From NCBI GenBank assembly GCA_964384585.1, contig CAYLME010000021.1:1-31048 (forward strand): a DNA stretch of 31,048 bases, read 5' to 3'. Numbering within the stretch: position 1 is the stretch's first letter; every line of letters starts with the position of its first letter. Made by a program: the position numbers and the translations under genes. The notes under the pieces were generated by a model. That model saw only the letters and a list, made by a program, of their open reading frames with translations. It searched no databases and was not told the origin of the DNA. Below, piece by piece: positions 18,824-26,296 of the stretch. The stretch is from DASTYK01 sp964384585. GTDB taxonomy: Bacteria; Gemmatimonadota; Gemmatimonadetes; Longimicrobiales; RSA9.

Positions 18824-20068
18824 TCAGTACCGACCCTGTTCCATGGCGACGCGCTGCGAGATGCCGAGCGCGAGATACGTCGCCAGCAGGAATGAGCCGC
18901 CGTAGCTCAGGAACGGCAGCGGAATTCCGGTGATGGGCATGACACCCAGCGTCATGCCGACGTTGACTAGCACGTGTGTGAACCAGGCGCCGAGGATGCC
19001 GATCACGATGATGCCGGAAAACGGATCGGTCAGCCGCTCCGCAAGCTTTGCCAGGCGCCAGAGGATGAAGCCGAATCCCAGAATGACGATCGCACCGCCG
19101 ATGAAGCCCAGCTCCTCGCCGATCACCGCGTAGATGAAGTCTGTGTGCTGCTCCGGCAGGAACGCCAGGCGCTTCTGCGAGCCGTCCGTGAAGCCCTTGC
19201 CGAAGACGCCGCCGCTGCCGATCGCCACGCGTGACTGGATCACGTGGTACCCGGAGCCGCGCGGGTCGATGCTCGGATCGAGAAACACGAGCAGCCGGTT
19301 CTTCTGGTACTGTTCGAGCGAGTTCCAGAGCGGCACGGCGATCGTGCCCGCCGCGAGGTTCGCGCCGACCACCGCGACCGCCTCCCACATCTCCATGCGA
19401 TAGAAGTACACGAACGCGATGAGTGCGATCATGTACACGCTGAAGATCCAGCCCGTAAACGCCAGGAACAGCGCGACCATCGGACTGATCAGCAGGAAGA
19501 GCAACGCGGCCGGTGTGCCCGCCCAGTACAGTGTGGCGATGAGCACACCGCCGAAGACCATGGCCGTGCCGAGGTCCGGCTGTGCGAGCACCAGCAGCAT
19601 CGGGACCGAGACGATCGCAATCGGCTTCCACAGCTGCAGCAGCGTGTCCGGCCGCTCGCGCCAGCCGCCCATCACGCGACCGAGCATCAACACGGTCGCA
19701 ACGTTGGCGAACTGCGCGGGCTGCACCATCATCGGTCCGATGCGCAGCCAGCTCTTCGTACCCGCCGCGGTGCCCTGCCCCGTGCCGATCGCGAGCGTCG
19801 CGACCAGGATCATGATCATCAGGAAATAGGACGGCGCAGCGAGCCACTCGAGCCAGCGCACCGGCACGCGCATCACGATGAAGAGCGCGACGAGCGAGAT
19901 CCCGAGCCACGTGAGCTGCGCGCGCCACAACCCGGCGAGCCCGCGATCCGGCACGTCCAGCTGGCCGGCGGAGTAGACCATTGCGACGCCGAGCAGTGAC
20001 ATCGACAGCACGGCGAACACGAGACCGGGGTCGCCGAACAACGATCGGATCCGTTCCTTCAGACCCAT
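18824..20068 (-). CDS. rodA: Rod shape-determining peptidoglycan polymerase RodA (SEDS family)
   Basis: A 414-residue polytopic membrane protein with about ten hydrophobic segments. RodA polymerises lipid II glycan strands during elongation with a PBP2 transpeptidase. The SEDS signatures are clear: a QPDLGTA segment (163-169), a GSGYHVIQSRVAIGSGG loop (271-287), and PEQHTDFIYAVIGEELG holding the catalytic Asp310. The ATG at 20068 follows AGGAGG at good spacing; an upstream in-frame ATG would overlap mreD. It is 16 nt after mreD. The usual PBP2 gene (mrdA) between mreD and rodA is absent. Confidence 0.95.
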   Translation of the reverse strand: MGLKERIRSLFGDPGLVFAVLSMSLLGVAMVYSAGQLDVPDRGLAGLWRAQLTWLGISLVALFIVMRVPVRWLEWLAAPSYFLMIMILVATLAIGTGQGTAAGTKSWLRIGPMMVQPAQFANVATVLMLGRVMGGWRERPDTLLQLWKPIAIVSVPMLLVLAQPDLGTAMVFGGVLIATLYWAGTPAALLFLLISPMVALFLAFTGWIFSVYMIALIAFVYFYRMEMWEAVAVVGANLAAGTIAVPLWNSLEQYQKNRLLVFLDPSIDPRGSGYHVIQSRVAIGSGGVFGKGFTDGSQKRLAFLPEQHTDFIYAVIGEELGFIGGAIVILGFGFILWRLAKLAERLTDPFSGIIVIGILGAWFTHVLVNVGMTLGVMPITGIPLPFLSYGGSFLLATYLALGISQRVAMEQGRY

Positions 20069-20084
20069 GCGATTCCTCCTCTGC

Positions 20085-20552
20085 TCAGCGCTCGCCCGTG
20101 ATCGCGCGATAGACGCCGACGCCGATGATACCGGCAACCATCGCGTACAGCGCCGCGATCGGGGTGCTGCTCAGCAGCATTCCGCTCTCCGCTTCCGTGA
20201 GCAGAACGTGGATTGCGTCGCGCAGCGCCTTGCCGAGGAAGAGATACAAGGCAACGAACAGCAGGCTGTCACCCTCGAACAGGTCGCGCGAGCGGGCGCC
20301 GAGCACGGCGATCGCCGAGAAGGCGACCGCACTGGCGCCGAAGGAGACCAGGGCGAGCGAGTCCTCCAGCACGCCGAGCAGCAGGCCCAGCAGCGCGGCG
20401 GTCGTCGCGCGCATGCGCCGGGCCGCGAGCAGCACCGCGACCGTCATCAGATCCGGCGCACTCTCGCCGATCCCGAGCCCGACGTGCAGCATCAGGTGGA
20501 CGAGCACGAGGATCACGACGAAGATCGAAAAGCCGTACTTCGATCGTGCCAT
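20085..20552 (-). CDS. mreD: Rod shape-determining protein MreD
   Basis: A 155-residue integral membrane protein with about five hydrophobic segments. It is of typical MreD length and has the characteristic middle LLGLLLGVLEDSLAL segment. MreD links MreC and the cytoskeletal MreB to the elongation complex. Its start overlaps the mreC stop by one base (TGATG), and it is 16 nt before rodA. MreD sequences vary widely, so the call relies on length, topology and position as well as the motif. Confidence 0.92.
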   Translation of the reverse strand: MARSKYGFSIFVVILVLVHLMLHVGLGIGESAPDLMTVAVLLAARRMRATTAALLGLLLGVLEDSLALVSFGASAVAFSAIAVLGARSRDLFEGDSLLFVALYLFLGKALRDAIHVLLTEAESGMLLSSTPIAALYAMVAGIIGVGVYRAITGER

Positions 20553-21466
20553 CAGTTCGTGTCCTCGTCCGCGTCCATCGGCAGCGGCGGCAGTGAATCA
20601 GCACCGAGCGGGTCGGGCGCCGCCGAGATATGCCACAGCGCCGACAGGTCCGCCTGTCGGCCGCTCTGGCCGACCCCAACGAGCACCTGCGCAATCGATT
20701 CGGGCCGCACCGCCGGACGCAGCAGGTAGCTCTTGCGCCAGCCCGTGTCCGCTTCCTCGATGCCGAGTACCGTCCCGATCAGGATCCCGCGCGGGAATAC
20801 GCCGCCCCGACCGGACGACACGATCCTGCGACCCGGCGGAATGTCCACGTGGAACGGCGCACCGGTCATCGCAAGCAGCGCTTCCTCGAGGTACCTGCCG
20901 TGCCGGGGCTCGACGATTCCGTACGCAAGGCCGTCCGCCGTCATCGCGCTAACACGGAACTCCGGATGCGTCCAGTCGATCGCCTGCGCCTGCTTCTCGT
21001 CGACCGACCAGATCACGCCCAGCAGGCCGTCTGGCGTCAGCACGGGACTGCCGACACGCACACCGTCCGCCCTGCCGACGTTCAGCATGAACGTGCTCTC
21101 GGCCGTCGCGACACCGACGCGCAGCACGTCGGCGGGGATGAAGGCGTCGCCGGCACGCTCCTGCAACGCGAGCAGCGAGCGCAACCGGCGGTTCTCCTCG
21201 GCGAGCGATGCCTGCGCCGTCACGAGTGCGGCGAGCGAGTCACGCTGGGCGCGGATCGCGCCGACATCGATGGTGCGGCCGCGACGCTGCGCGATCCGCT
21301 CCTGAAACGCGAGGAAGGGCCGCAGCACCGTGGCCCGCAGCCCCTCGCGCACCGGCGACTGATACTCGGTCGGCAGTGCATACAGGATCAGCGCAAGCGC
21401 AACGACGCCGATGGCAAGCAGGCCCTGGCGTCGTCGCTCTCTGCGCGTTCCGTCAAAATCGAGCAC
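20552..21466 (-). CDS. mreC: Cell shape-determining protein MreC
   Basis: A 304-residue bitopic protein: a short Arg-rich cytoplasmic start, one membrane helix (about 15-31), a coiled coil (about 70-105), then the two beta-barrel periplasmic domains. Conserved segments include GLLGVIWSVDEKQAQAIDW, SGRGGVFPRGILIGTV and a downstream LRPAV. MreC activates the elongation transglycosylase/transpeptidase pair. The start is GTG at 21466, immediately after the mreB stop. The acidic Pro-rich C-terminal tail (about 280-304) is not part of the conserved fold. Confidence 0.94.
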   Translation of the reverse strand: MLDFDGTRRERRRQGLLAIGVVALALILYALPTEYQSPVREGLRATVLRPFLAFQERIAQRRGRTIDVGAIRAQRDSLAALVTAQASLAEENRRLRSLLALQERAGDAFIPADVLRVGVATAESTFMLNVGRADGVRVGSPVLTPDGLLGVIWSVDEKQAQAIDWTHPEFRVSAMTADGLAYGIVEPRHGRYLEEALLAMTGAPFHVDIPPGRRIVSSGRGGVFPRGILIGTVLGIEEADTGWRKSYLLRPAVRPESIAQVLVGVGQSGRQADLSALWHISAAPDPLGADSLPPLPMDADEDTN

Positions 21467-22507
21467 TCAGGTCGTCAATACGCTTCGGAACCGCTCGAAG
21501 TCGTCGAGGATGCGCCCGGCCCCGCGCACCACACACGTCAACGGCTCCTCGTCCACATGAATCGGCAGGTTCGTCTCGTGAGCGAGCAGCTGATCCAGCC
21601 CACGAATCAGCGCGCCGCCCCCGGTCATCACGATGCCGCGGTCAACAATGTCCGATGCAAGCTCAGGCGGCGTGATCTCCAGCGCACGCCTGCATGCATC
21701 GACGACCTGCTGGATCGGCTCCTGGATGCATTCGCGGATCTCCTGCGAATGCACACGCACGGTCTTCGGAATGCCGCTCACCAGATCGCGTCCCTTCACT
21801 TCCATCTCCCGCTCGTCACCGGCATTGAACGCAGAGCCGATCTGGATCTTGATCGCCTCTGCCGTCGGCTCGCCGATCAGCAGGTTGTAGTTCTTGCGCA
21901 GGAAGCTGACGATCGCATTGTCGATCTCGTCGCCGCCCACGCGGATCGAGGTGTCGCTCACGATACCGCTGAGCGCGATCACCGCGATCTCCGTCGTCCC
22001 GCCACCGATGTCGATCACCATGTTGCCCGTCGGCGTATCGACAGGCAGACCCACACCGATCGCTGCAGCCATCGGCTCGGCGACCATGTACACTTCCTTG
22101 GCCCCCGCCGCCGCGGCGCTCGAGCGCACTGCACGGCGCTCGAGCTCCGTAATCCCGGAAGGCACGCCCACGATCACGCGCGGCTTCATCCGGAAAATCC
22201 GCTTGTTCGTCACCGCCTTCAGGAAATGACGGAGCATGATCTCCGTGATGTCCACGTCGGCGATGACCCCATCCTTCAAAGGTCGTACCGCCATGATTCC
22301 CTCGGGCGTGCGGCCCAGCATCCGCTTCGCCTCGAGGCCGATCCCCTTGATCCGATTCGTGCCCCGCTCGACCGCCACGACCGAGGGCTCGTTCAGCACG
22401 ATGCCCTCGCCCTTGACGTAGACGAGCGTGTTCGCGGTACCGAGGTCGACCGCGATGTCGTTGACGGGCAACAGCCGGCCCGTGCTCAGAATGCCCCGAA
22501 GCGCCAT
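21467..22507 (-). CDS. mreB: Actin-like cell-shape protein MreB
   Basis: A 346-residue actin homologue, the standard length. It forms membrane-bound filaments that position lateral wall synthesis. Nucleotide-site motifs: DLGTANTLVYVKG (from Asp21), MVAEPMAAAIG (141-151), IDIGGGTTEIAV (165-176) and VMTGGGALIRGLD near the C-terminus. The ATG at 22507 has GAGGGG very close upstream. As first gene of the long run it follows the largest intergenic region of the window, which holds a candidate promoter and two hairpins. Confidence 0.97.
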   Translation of the reverse strand: MALRGILSTGRLLPVNDIAVDLGTANTLVYVKGEGIVLNEPSVVAVERGTNRIKGIGLEAKRMLGRTPEGIMAVRPLKDGVIADVDITEIMLRHFLKAVTNKRIFRMKPRVIVGVPSGITELERRAVRSSAAAAGAKEVYMVAEPMAAAIGVGLPVDTPTGNMVIDIGGGTTEIAVIALSGIVSDTSIRVGGDEIDNAIVSFLRKNYNLLIGEPTAEAIKIQIGSAFNAGDEREMEVKGRDLVSGIPKTVRVHSQEIRECIQEPIQQVVDACRRALEITPPELASDIVDRGIVMTGGGALIRGLDQLLAHETNLPIHVDEEPLTCVVRGAGRILDDFERFRSVLTT

Positions 22508-22518
22508 ACCCCTCGCCC

Positions 22519-22537
22519 GGCCGGGCTTTACCCGGCC
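22519..22537 (-). promoter_or_regulatory. Hairpin just upstream of the mreB ribosome binding site
   Basis: GGCCGGG and CCCGGCC pair perfectly around the loop TAAAG (minus-strand reading). The stem ends 11 nt before the mreB ATG, next to GAGGGG, so it could influence initiation. No U-tract follows, so it is not a classical terminator. Confidence 0.45.
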
Positions 22538-22563
22538 ATAAGTCCATGTCCCGTCGGGAGAAA

Positions 22564-22583
22564 CAGGCGTGTACCTACGCCTG
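22564..22583 (-). promoter_or_regulatory. Terminator-like hairpin in the mreB leader
   Basis: CAGGCGT and ACGCCTG form a 7-bp stem with a 6-nt loop, followed on the minus strand by TTTCTCCC. It lies downstream of the candidate mreB promoter. It could be a weak attenuator, or simply end read-through from dut. Confidence 0.4.
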
Positions 22584-22600
22584 CGGGGAGCAGAGTGCGG

Positions 22601-22629
22601 AAGTTAGGGCCGGCCCCCCGAAGCGGCAA
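22601..22629 (-). promoter_or_regulatory. Candidate promoter of the mreB operon
   Basis: The -35 TTGCCG (22624-22629), a 17-nt spacer and the -10 TAACTT (22601-22606) predict a leader of about 85-90 nt before mreB. The match to the standard consensus is moderate. Confidence 0.42.
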
Positions 22630-22745
22630 GCAGAAATGCAGGCAAAATCGCAGTCCAACGCGATGTCGTGAGGCCGGCACGAGGATCTCTTTTCCCCGCG
22701 CGAGTCGACCGGCGGATGGACTCCCACGCCCGGTGTCGCTGCCGA

Positions 22746-23198
22746 TCAGTGCCGCCCCGTGCTGCCGAAGCCGCCGCTGCCGCGACCGGTCGGCGGAAGC
22801 TCCGCTGCGGGCTCCCAGTCGAGGCGGATGACTCGCGCGATCAGCATCTGCGCGATGCGCTCGCCGTGCGCGATCTCCTGCGGCTCCGCGTCGAAGTTGA
22901 TGAGCGGAATGCGGATCTCCCCACGATAGTCGCTGTCGATGGTGCACGGCGTGTTGATGATACTGATGCCGCGCTTCAGTGCGAGGCCCGAGCGCGGACG
23001 GATCTGTGCCTCCGTCCCCTCCGGCAGAGCGATCGCGAGCCCGGTGGGCACGAGCAGTCTGCCGAGCGGCGGCAGTACGATCGTCTCACCCGCATTGCGC
23101 AGATCGACGGCGGCGCTGCCGTCCGTGCCGTACTCGGGCAGCGCCCAGTCGGCGGGATAGTTCTCCAGGCGCTGCACGCGAACGGTCAATGCGTCCAC
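22746..23198 (-). CDS. dut: Deoxyuridine 5'-triphosphate nucleotidohydrolase (dUTPase)
   Basis: A 150-residue trimeric dUTPase. It hydrolyses dUTP to dUMP, keeping uracil out of DNA and feeding dTMP synthesis. All five family motifs are visible: a motif 1 region ending AAVDLR, RPRSGLA (motif 2), TIDSDYRGE with the catalytic Asp (motif 3), RIAQMLI (motif 4) and the C-terminal RGSGGFGSTG (motif 5). The position before TIDS is Cys where Gly is usual. The start is GTG at 23198 with an AGAGGGAG stretch upstream at slightly long spacing. It follows the four-helix membrane protein gene by 48 nt. Confidence 0.95.
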   Translation of the reverse strand: MDALTVRVQRLENYPADWALPEYGTDGSAAVDLRNAGETIVLPPLGRLLVPTGLAIALPEGTEAQIRPRSGLALKRGISIINTPCTIDSDYRGEIRIPLINFDAEPQEIAHGERIAQMLIARVIRLDWEPAAELPPTGRGSGGFGSTGRH

Positions 23199-23246
23199 TT
23201 GGCTCGGCTCCCTCTGGGAGGGCGCCGCTCTGCACGCGCTGCGCCC

Positions 23247-23741
23247 CTAGATCGGCTGGTCGTTGTACGTGCGCACCTCGGCGCGCAGCCGCGGGTGGGC
23301 GCGCCACAGGTAATAGATCATCGCGGCCCCCGCCAGTCCGCTGGCAATGAGCACCGCAGCAGGCGTCAGGGCACCCGGCAGCGCGCGGGCAGCGGCGACC
23401 AGCAGTCCCAGCATGTGCAGTACGACGAAGAGGAGCGCTGTAAAGGCGAGGTACCAGAACTGCGGCCCCTCCTCGGCTCGCGCCACCAGCCATGCCGCCA
23501 GAAGACCGAGGGACAGGAAGACCGCCAAGTGAAAGCCGTTGAAAGCCAGTACGGCCCCCCCGACACCCACGTCGGCGTTCACACCGCCGAAGAAGAGCGC
23601 TCGTCCGAGCATCTCGGCGGTGCTGAGCGGCGGGCGGCCCGCCGCCATGTTCAGGATGACGAAGAACAGAAGGACGACAGCGTAGCCGATGCACCCCGCC
23701 AGCAAACCCTCCGACAACACGCGCCTGCCGAATGCCTTCAT
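23247..23741 (-). CDS. Four-helix integral membrane protein of unknown function
   Basis: A 164-residue protein with four predicted membrane helices (about 12-34, 62-85, 96-119 and 125-147). It has a positive N-terminus (MKAFGRR) and a charged C-terminal tail. I do not recognise the family, and no catalytic or transport motif is apparent. The ATG at 23741 has an ideal AAGGAGG 5 nt upstream; the open frame further upstream lacks such a signal. It begins the transcription unit with dut and is separated from ald by a terminator. Its leader contains a hairpin and a 12-nt direct repeat that may be regulatory. Confidence 0.75.
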   Translation of the reverse strand: MKAFGRRVLSEGLLAGCIGYAVVLLFFVILNMAAGRPPLSTAEMLGRALFFGGVNADVGVGGAVLAFNGFHLAVFLSLGLLAAWLVARAEEGPQFWYLAFTALLFVVLHMLGLLVAAARALPGALTPAAVLIASGLAGAAMIYYLWRAHPRLRAEVRTYNDQPI

Positions 23742-23754
23742 GGTGTCCTCCTTA

Positions 23755-23777
23755 CGGGGCTTCGATCCAGGGCCCCG
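23755..23777 (-). promoter_or_regulatory. Hairpin next to the ribosome site of the four-helix membrane protein gene
   Basis: CGGGGC and GCCCCG pair around an 11-nt loop (arms 23755-23760 and 23772-23777), ending one base before AAGGAGG. It could modulate initiation. It is short and could be fortuitous in GC-rich DNA. Confidence 0.3.
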
Positions 23778-23782
23778 ATCCA

Positions 23783-23810
23783 CGCTGCGCACCAGCATCG
23801 CTGCGCACCA
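23783..23810. repeat. 12-nt direct repeat upstream of the four-helix membrane protein gene
   Basis: TGGTGCGCAGCG (minus-strand reading) occurs twice, at 23783-23794 and 23799-23810, separated by 4 nt, giving a 16-nt period. It lies 42-69 nt before the start codon, where an operator could sit. No regulator can be named. Confidence 0.45.
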
Positions 23811-23842
23811 TCGGCAAACTCCTGACATACCCGTAGGAGAGT

Positions 23843-23880
23843 GCGAAAGAACGGCGGCGTCCCGAGGGGAACGCCGCCGT
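23843..23880 (-). terminator. Rho-independent terminator of ald
   Basis: A perfect 10-bp stem, ACGGCGGCGT with ACGCCGCCGT (23851-23860, 23871-23880), and a 10-nt loop are followed on the minus strand by TCTTTC. It lies 37 nt after the ald stop and closes the block that begins with rbfA. Confidence 0.85.
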
Positions 23881-23917
23881 CCGGTTCTCCGCGCGTCACG
23901 CGCCGGGCGATTTACCG

Positions 23918-25030
23918 CTACAGCACGCTCTCCAGCGAGGTGTAACGCATGTCGAACGCCTCGGCGACACCTGCATACGTGATATTGCCGCTGACGACGT
24001 TCACGCCGAGCGCGAGCGAGCGATCAGCGCGCACCGCCGGCCGCCAACCCTGGCTCGCGATGCTGATCGCGTACGGCAGCGTCGCGTTCGTGAGCGCCAT
24101 CGTCGAGGTGCGCGGTACCGCACCCGGCATGTTCGCCACGCCGTAGTGCACGATGCCGTCCACTTCGTAGATGGGATTCTCGTGCGTCGTCGGCTTTATC
24201 GTCTCGATGCAGCCGCCCTGGTCCACTGCCACGTCCACCACGACCGCGCCCTTCGGCATGATCGCGAGGTCGTCGCGCGTGACGAGCCGCGGCGCCTTCT
24301 TGCCAGGCACGAGCACCGCACCGATCACGAGATCGCTCTTGGCCAGGTGCTCGAGCAGGTTGCCGCGGTTGGAGAAGACCGGCGTCACGTTCTTCGGCAT
24401 CACGTCCGAGAGGTAGCGCAGGCGCGGCAGCGACACGTCCATGATCGTCACGCGTGCGCCCAGGCCGGCCGCCATCTTCGCCGCATTCGTGCCGACGATG
24501 CCGCCGCCGATCACGAGCACGTTCGCCGGTTCCACACCCGGCACGCCGCCGAGCAGCACGCCGCGACCACCAAAGAACTTCTCGAGGTACTTGGCGCCCT
24601 CCTGCACCGACATCCGGCCTGCAACCTCGCTCATCGGTGTGAGCAGCGGCAGCTCGCCCGAAGGAAGCTGTACGGTCTCATAGGCAATGCCGATCGCGCC
24701 GGAGTCAACCGTCGCGCGCGTCAGTTCCTCGGAGGCGGCAAAGTGGAAATAGGTGAAGATGACCTGATCGCGACGCATGTGCTGGTACTCCGACGCGATC
24801 GGCTCCTTCACTTTCATGATCATGTCGGCCTGCGCCCAGACGTCGGCCGCGCTGTCGATGATCTGCGCGCCCGCGTCCGAGTATGCGGCATCGTCGAAGC
24901 CGCTGCCGTCACCCGCACCCTTCTCGATCAGAACGGTGTGACCCATGTCGACGAAAGCCTGCGCGCCACCCGGAACGAGCGCGATCCGGTTCTCGTTTGT
25001 CTTTATCTCCTTCGGTACGCCGATGATCAT
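23918..25030 (-). CDS. ald: Alanine dehydrogenase
   Basis: A 370-residue NAD-dependent enzyme interconverting alanine with pyruvate and ammonia, usually a hexamer. With the ATG at 25030, the key residues fall at the same numbers as in well-studied homologues: Arg15 (RIALVPGG), Lys75 (KVKEP), His96 (YFHFAA) and Asp270 (VDVAVDQGG). The NAD-binding loop VIGGGIVGTNAA is at 173-184. This supports 25030 over the ATG at 25036, which is also too close to GGAGG. The gap from the M16 peptidase gene is 21 nt and a terminator follows, so it is the last gene of the pnp unit. Confidence 0.96.
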   Translation of the reverse strand: MIIGVPKEIKTNENRIALVPGGAQAFVDMGHTVLIEKGAGDGSGFDDAAYSDAGAQIIDSAADVWAQADMIMKVKEPIASEYQHMRRDQVIFTYFHFAASEELTRATVDSGAIGIAYETVQLPSGELPLLTPMSEVAGRMSVQEGAKYLEKFFGGRGVLLGGVPGVEPANVLVIGGGIVGTNAAKMAAGLGARVTIMDVSLPRLRYLSDVMPKNVTPVFSNRGNLLEHLAKSDLVIGAVLVPGKKAPRLVTRDDLAIMPKGAVVVDVAVDQGGCIETIKPTTHENPIYEVDGIVHYGVANMPGAVPRTSTMALTNATLPYAISIASQGWRPAVRADRSLALGVNVVSGNITYAGVAEAFDMRYTSLESVL

Positions 25031-25051
25031 GATCATTGCCTCCGGCTGGAT

Positions 25052-26296
25052 TCAGTTGCGCGAACCGGCAGGCCCCAGCCGCAGCACAACCTGCCGGTCC
25101 GGATCGTAGTACGCGGCCGCCAGTGCGGCCACATCATCCTGCGTGACGGCGTCGACGAGCGCCAGCACCTCTTCCACGGAGCGGAACGGCTCGCCGTACA
25201 ATTCCGTCCCGGCGAGCCGGGAAAGGCGGGCACCGCTCGACTCGAGCGACAGCACGACCTGCCCGCGGACTTGCCCCTTTGCATCGTCCAGCTCCTCGGC
25301 ACTCAGGCCATCGCGTGCCAGGAGCGCCATCTCCTCACGGATCACGTCCATCGCGCGGTCCGCCCACTCGGGTCGCGTGCCGACATAGATCGAGCTGACG
25401 CCCGCGTCACGATAGAAGGACTGCAGCGAGTAGACGGCATAGGCGAGGCCGAGTTCCTCGCGCACGCGCTGGAAGAGCCGCGAGCTCATCCCGCCGCCGA
25501 AGGCGTTCGACAGCAGCACGAGACCGATCCGTCGGGGATCCTGGTGCCCGAACGTGCCCGCGCCGATCACCACGTGCGCCTGCGCCCCGGGCCGCTCCAC
25601 GCGCATCTGGCTCGACTGCGCCGGCGCCGGCATGCGGCCGTTCGAGGGCGCGCTTCCGCCGGGCAGCGTCTCCAGCAGCCGCGCAACCTGTGCAACGATG
25701 TGCTCGTGCTCTACGCTGCCGACGGCAGCGACAACGATGTTGCCGCGGTTGTATGCGGTGCGATGCAGTGCACGCAGCGACTCGTCGGTGAAGCCGCCCA
25801 CGGTGTCGCGCGTGCCGAGGATGCTGTAGCCGTACGGGTGATCACCCCAGAGCTGCTGGGCGTGCAGGTCGAAGATCAGGTCGTCGGGCGTATCCTCGAC
25901 GGTAGCGATCTCCTCGAGCACGACTTCGCGTTCGAGATCGAGATCCTCGCGCCTGAGGAGCGGCGAGACGACCAGGTCGGTGAGGACATCGAGTGCGAGG
26001 TCCGTGTCCTCGTCCAGCACCTTTGCCTGATAGCAGGTGTGCTCGCGGGTGGTGTACGCGTCGAGCGAACCGCCGACACGCTCGAGCACGAGCGCCAGGT
26101 CGCGCGCACTGCGACGTGCGGTCCCCTTGAACACCATGTGCTCCAGCATGTGGCTCGCGCCCATCAACTCCGGCGTCTCGTGCACCGAGCCGGCGCGTAC
26201 CCAGATGCCGATCGATGCCGAGCGCAGGCCCGGCATCGATTCGGTGAGTACGACGAGCCCGTCGCCTGCGTCGGTACGGGCAAAGCGATCCGTCAC
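25052..26296 (-). CDS. M16-family zinc peptidase (pitrilysin / processing-peptidase type)
   Basis: A 414-residue protein with the inverted zinc motif HMLEH (His49, Glu52, His53). The distal Glu ligand is in EREVVLEEI (about 128-129). The C-terminal half carries the FGGGMSSRLFQRVREELGLAYAVYS segment of the second M16 domain. No signal peptide is visible, so it is probably cytoplasmic. The start is GTG at 26296, in a GTGA quartet with the pnp stop; longer in-frame extensions run inside pnp and are spurious. The order pnp then M16 peptidase is known from many bacteria, including Bacillus. Its substrate is unknown. Confidence 0.93.
   Translation of the reverse strand: MTDRFARTDAGDGLVVLTESMPGLRSASIGIWVRAGSVHETPELMGASHMLEHMVFKGTARRSARDLALVLERVGGSLDAYTTREHTCYQAKVLDEDTDLALDVLTDLVVSPLLRREDLDLEREVVLEEIATVEDTPDDLIFDLHAQQLWGDHPYGYSILGTRDTVGGFTDESLRALHRTAYNRGNIVVAAVGSVEHEHIVAQVARLLETLPGGSAPSNGRMPAPAQSSQMRVERPGAQAHVVIGAGTFGHQDPRRIGLVLLSNAFGGGMSSRLFQRVREELGLAYAVYSLQSFYRDAGVSSIYVGTRPEWADRAMDVIREEMALLARDGLSAEELDDAKGQVRGQVVLSLESSGARLSRLAGTELYGEPFRSVEEVLALVDAVTQDDVAALAAAYYDPDRQVVLRLGPAGSRN

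Larger units (their letters stand above)
22508..22745 (-). other. Intergenic leader region between dut and mreB
   Basis: At 238 nt this is the longest gene-free stretch. On the minus strand it holds a candidate promoter (22601-22629) and two perfect 7-bp hairpins: 22564-22570 with 22577-22583, and 22519-22525 with 22531-22537. The second sits just before the mreB ribosome site. I see no protein-coding frame with a convincing start and no clear terminator after dut. Confidence 0.55.

Noticed and set aside
20630..22831. Plus-strand open frame of 733 codons opposite mreC and mreB
   Set aside because: mreB and mreC are unambiguous; the frame is their shadow.
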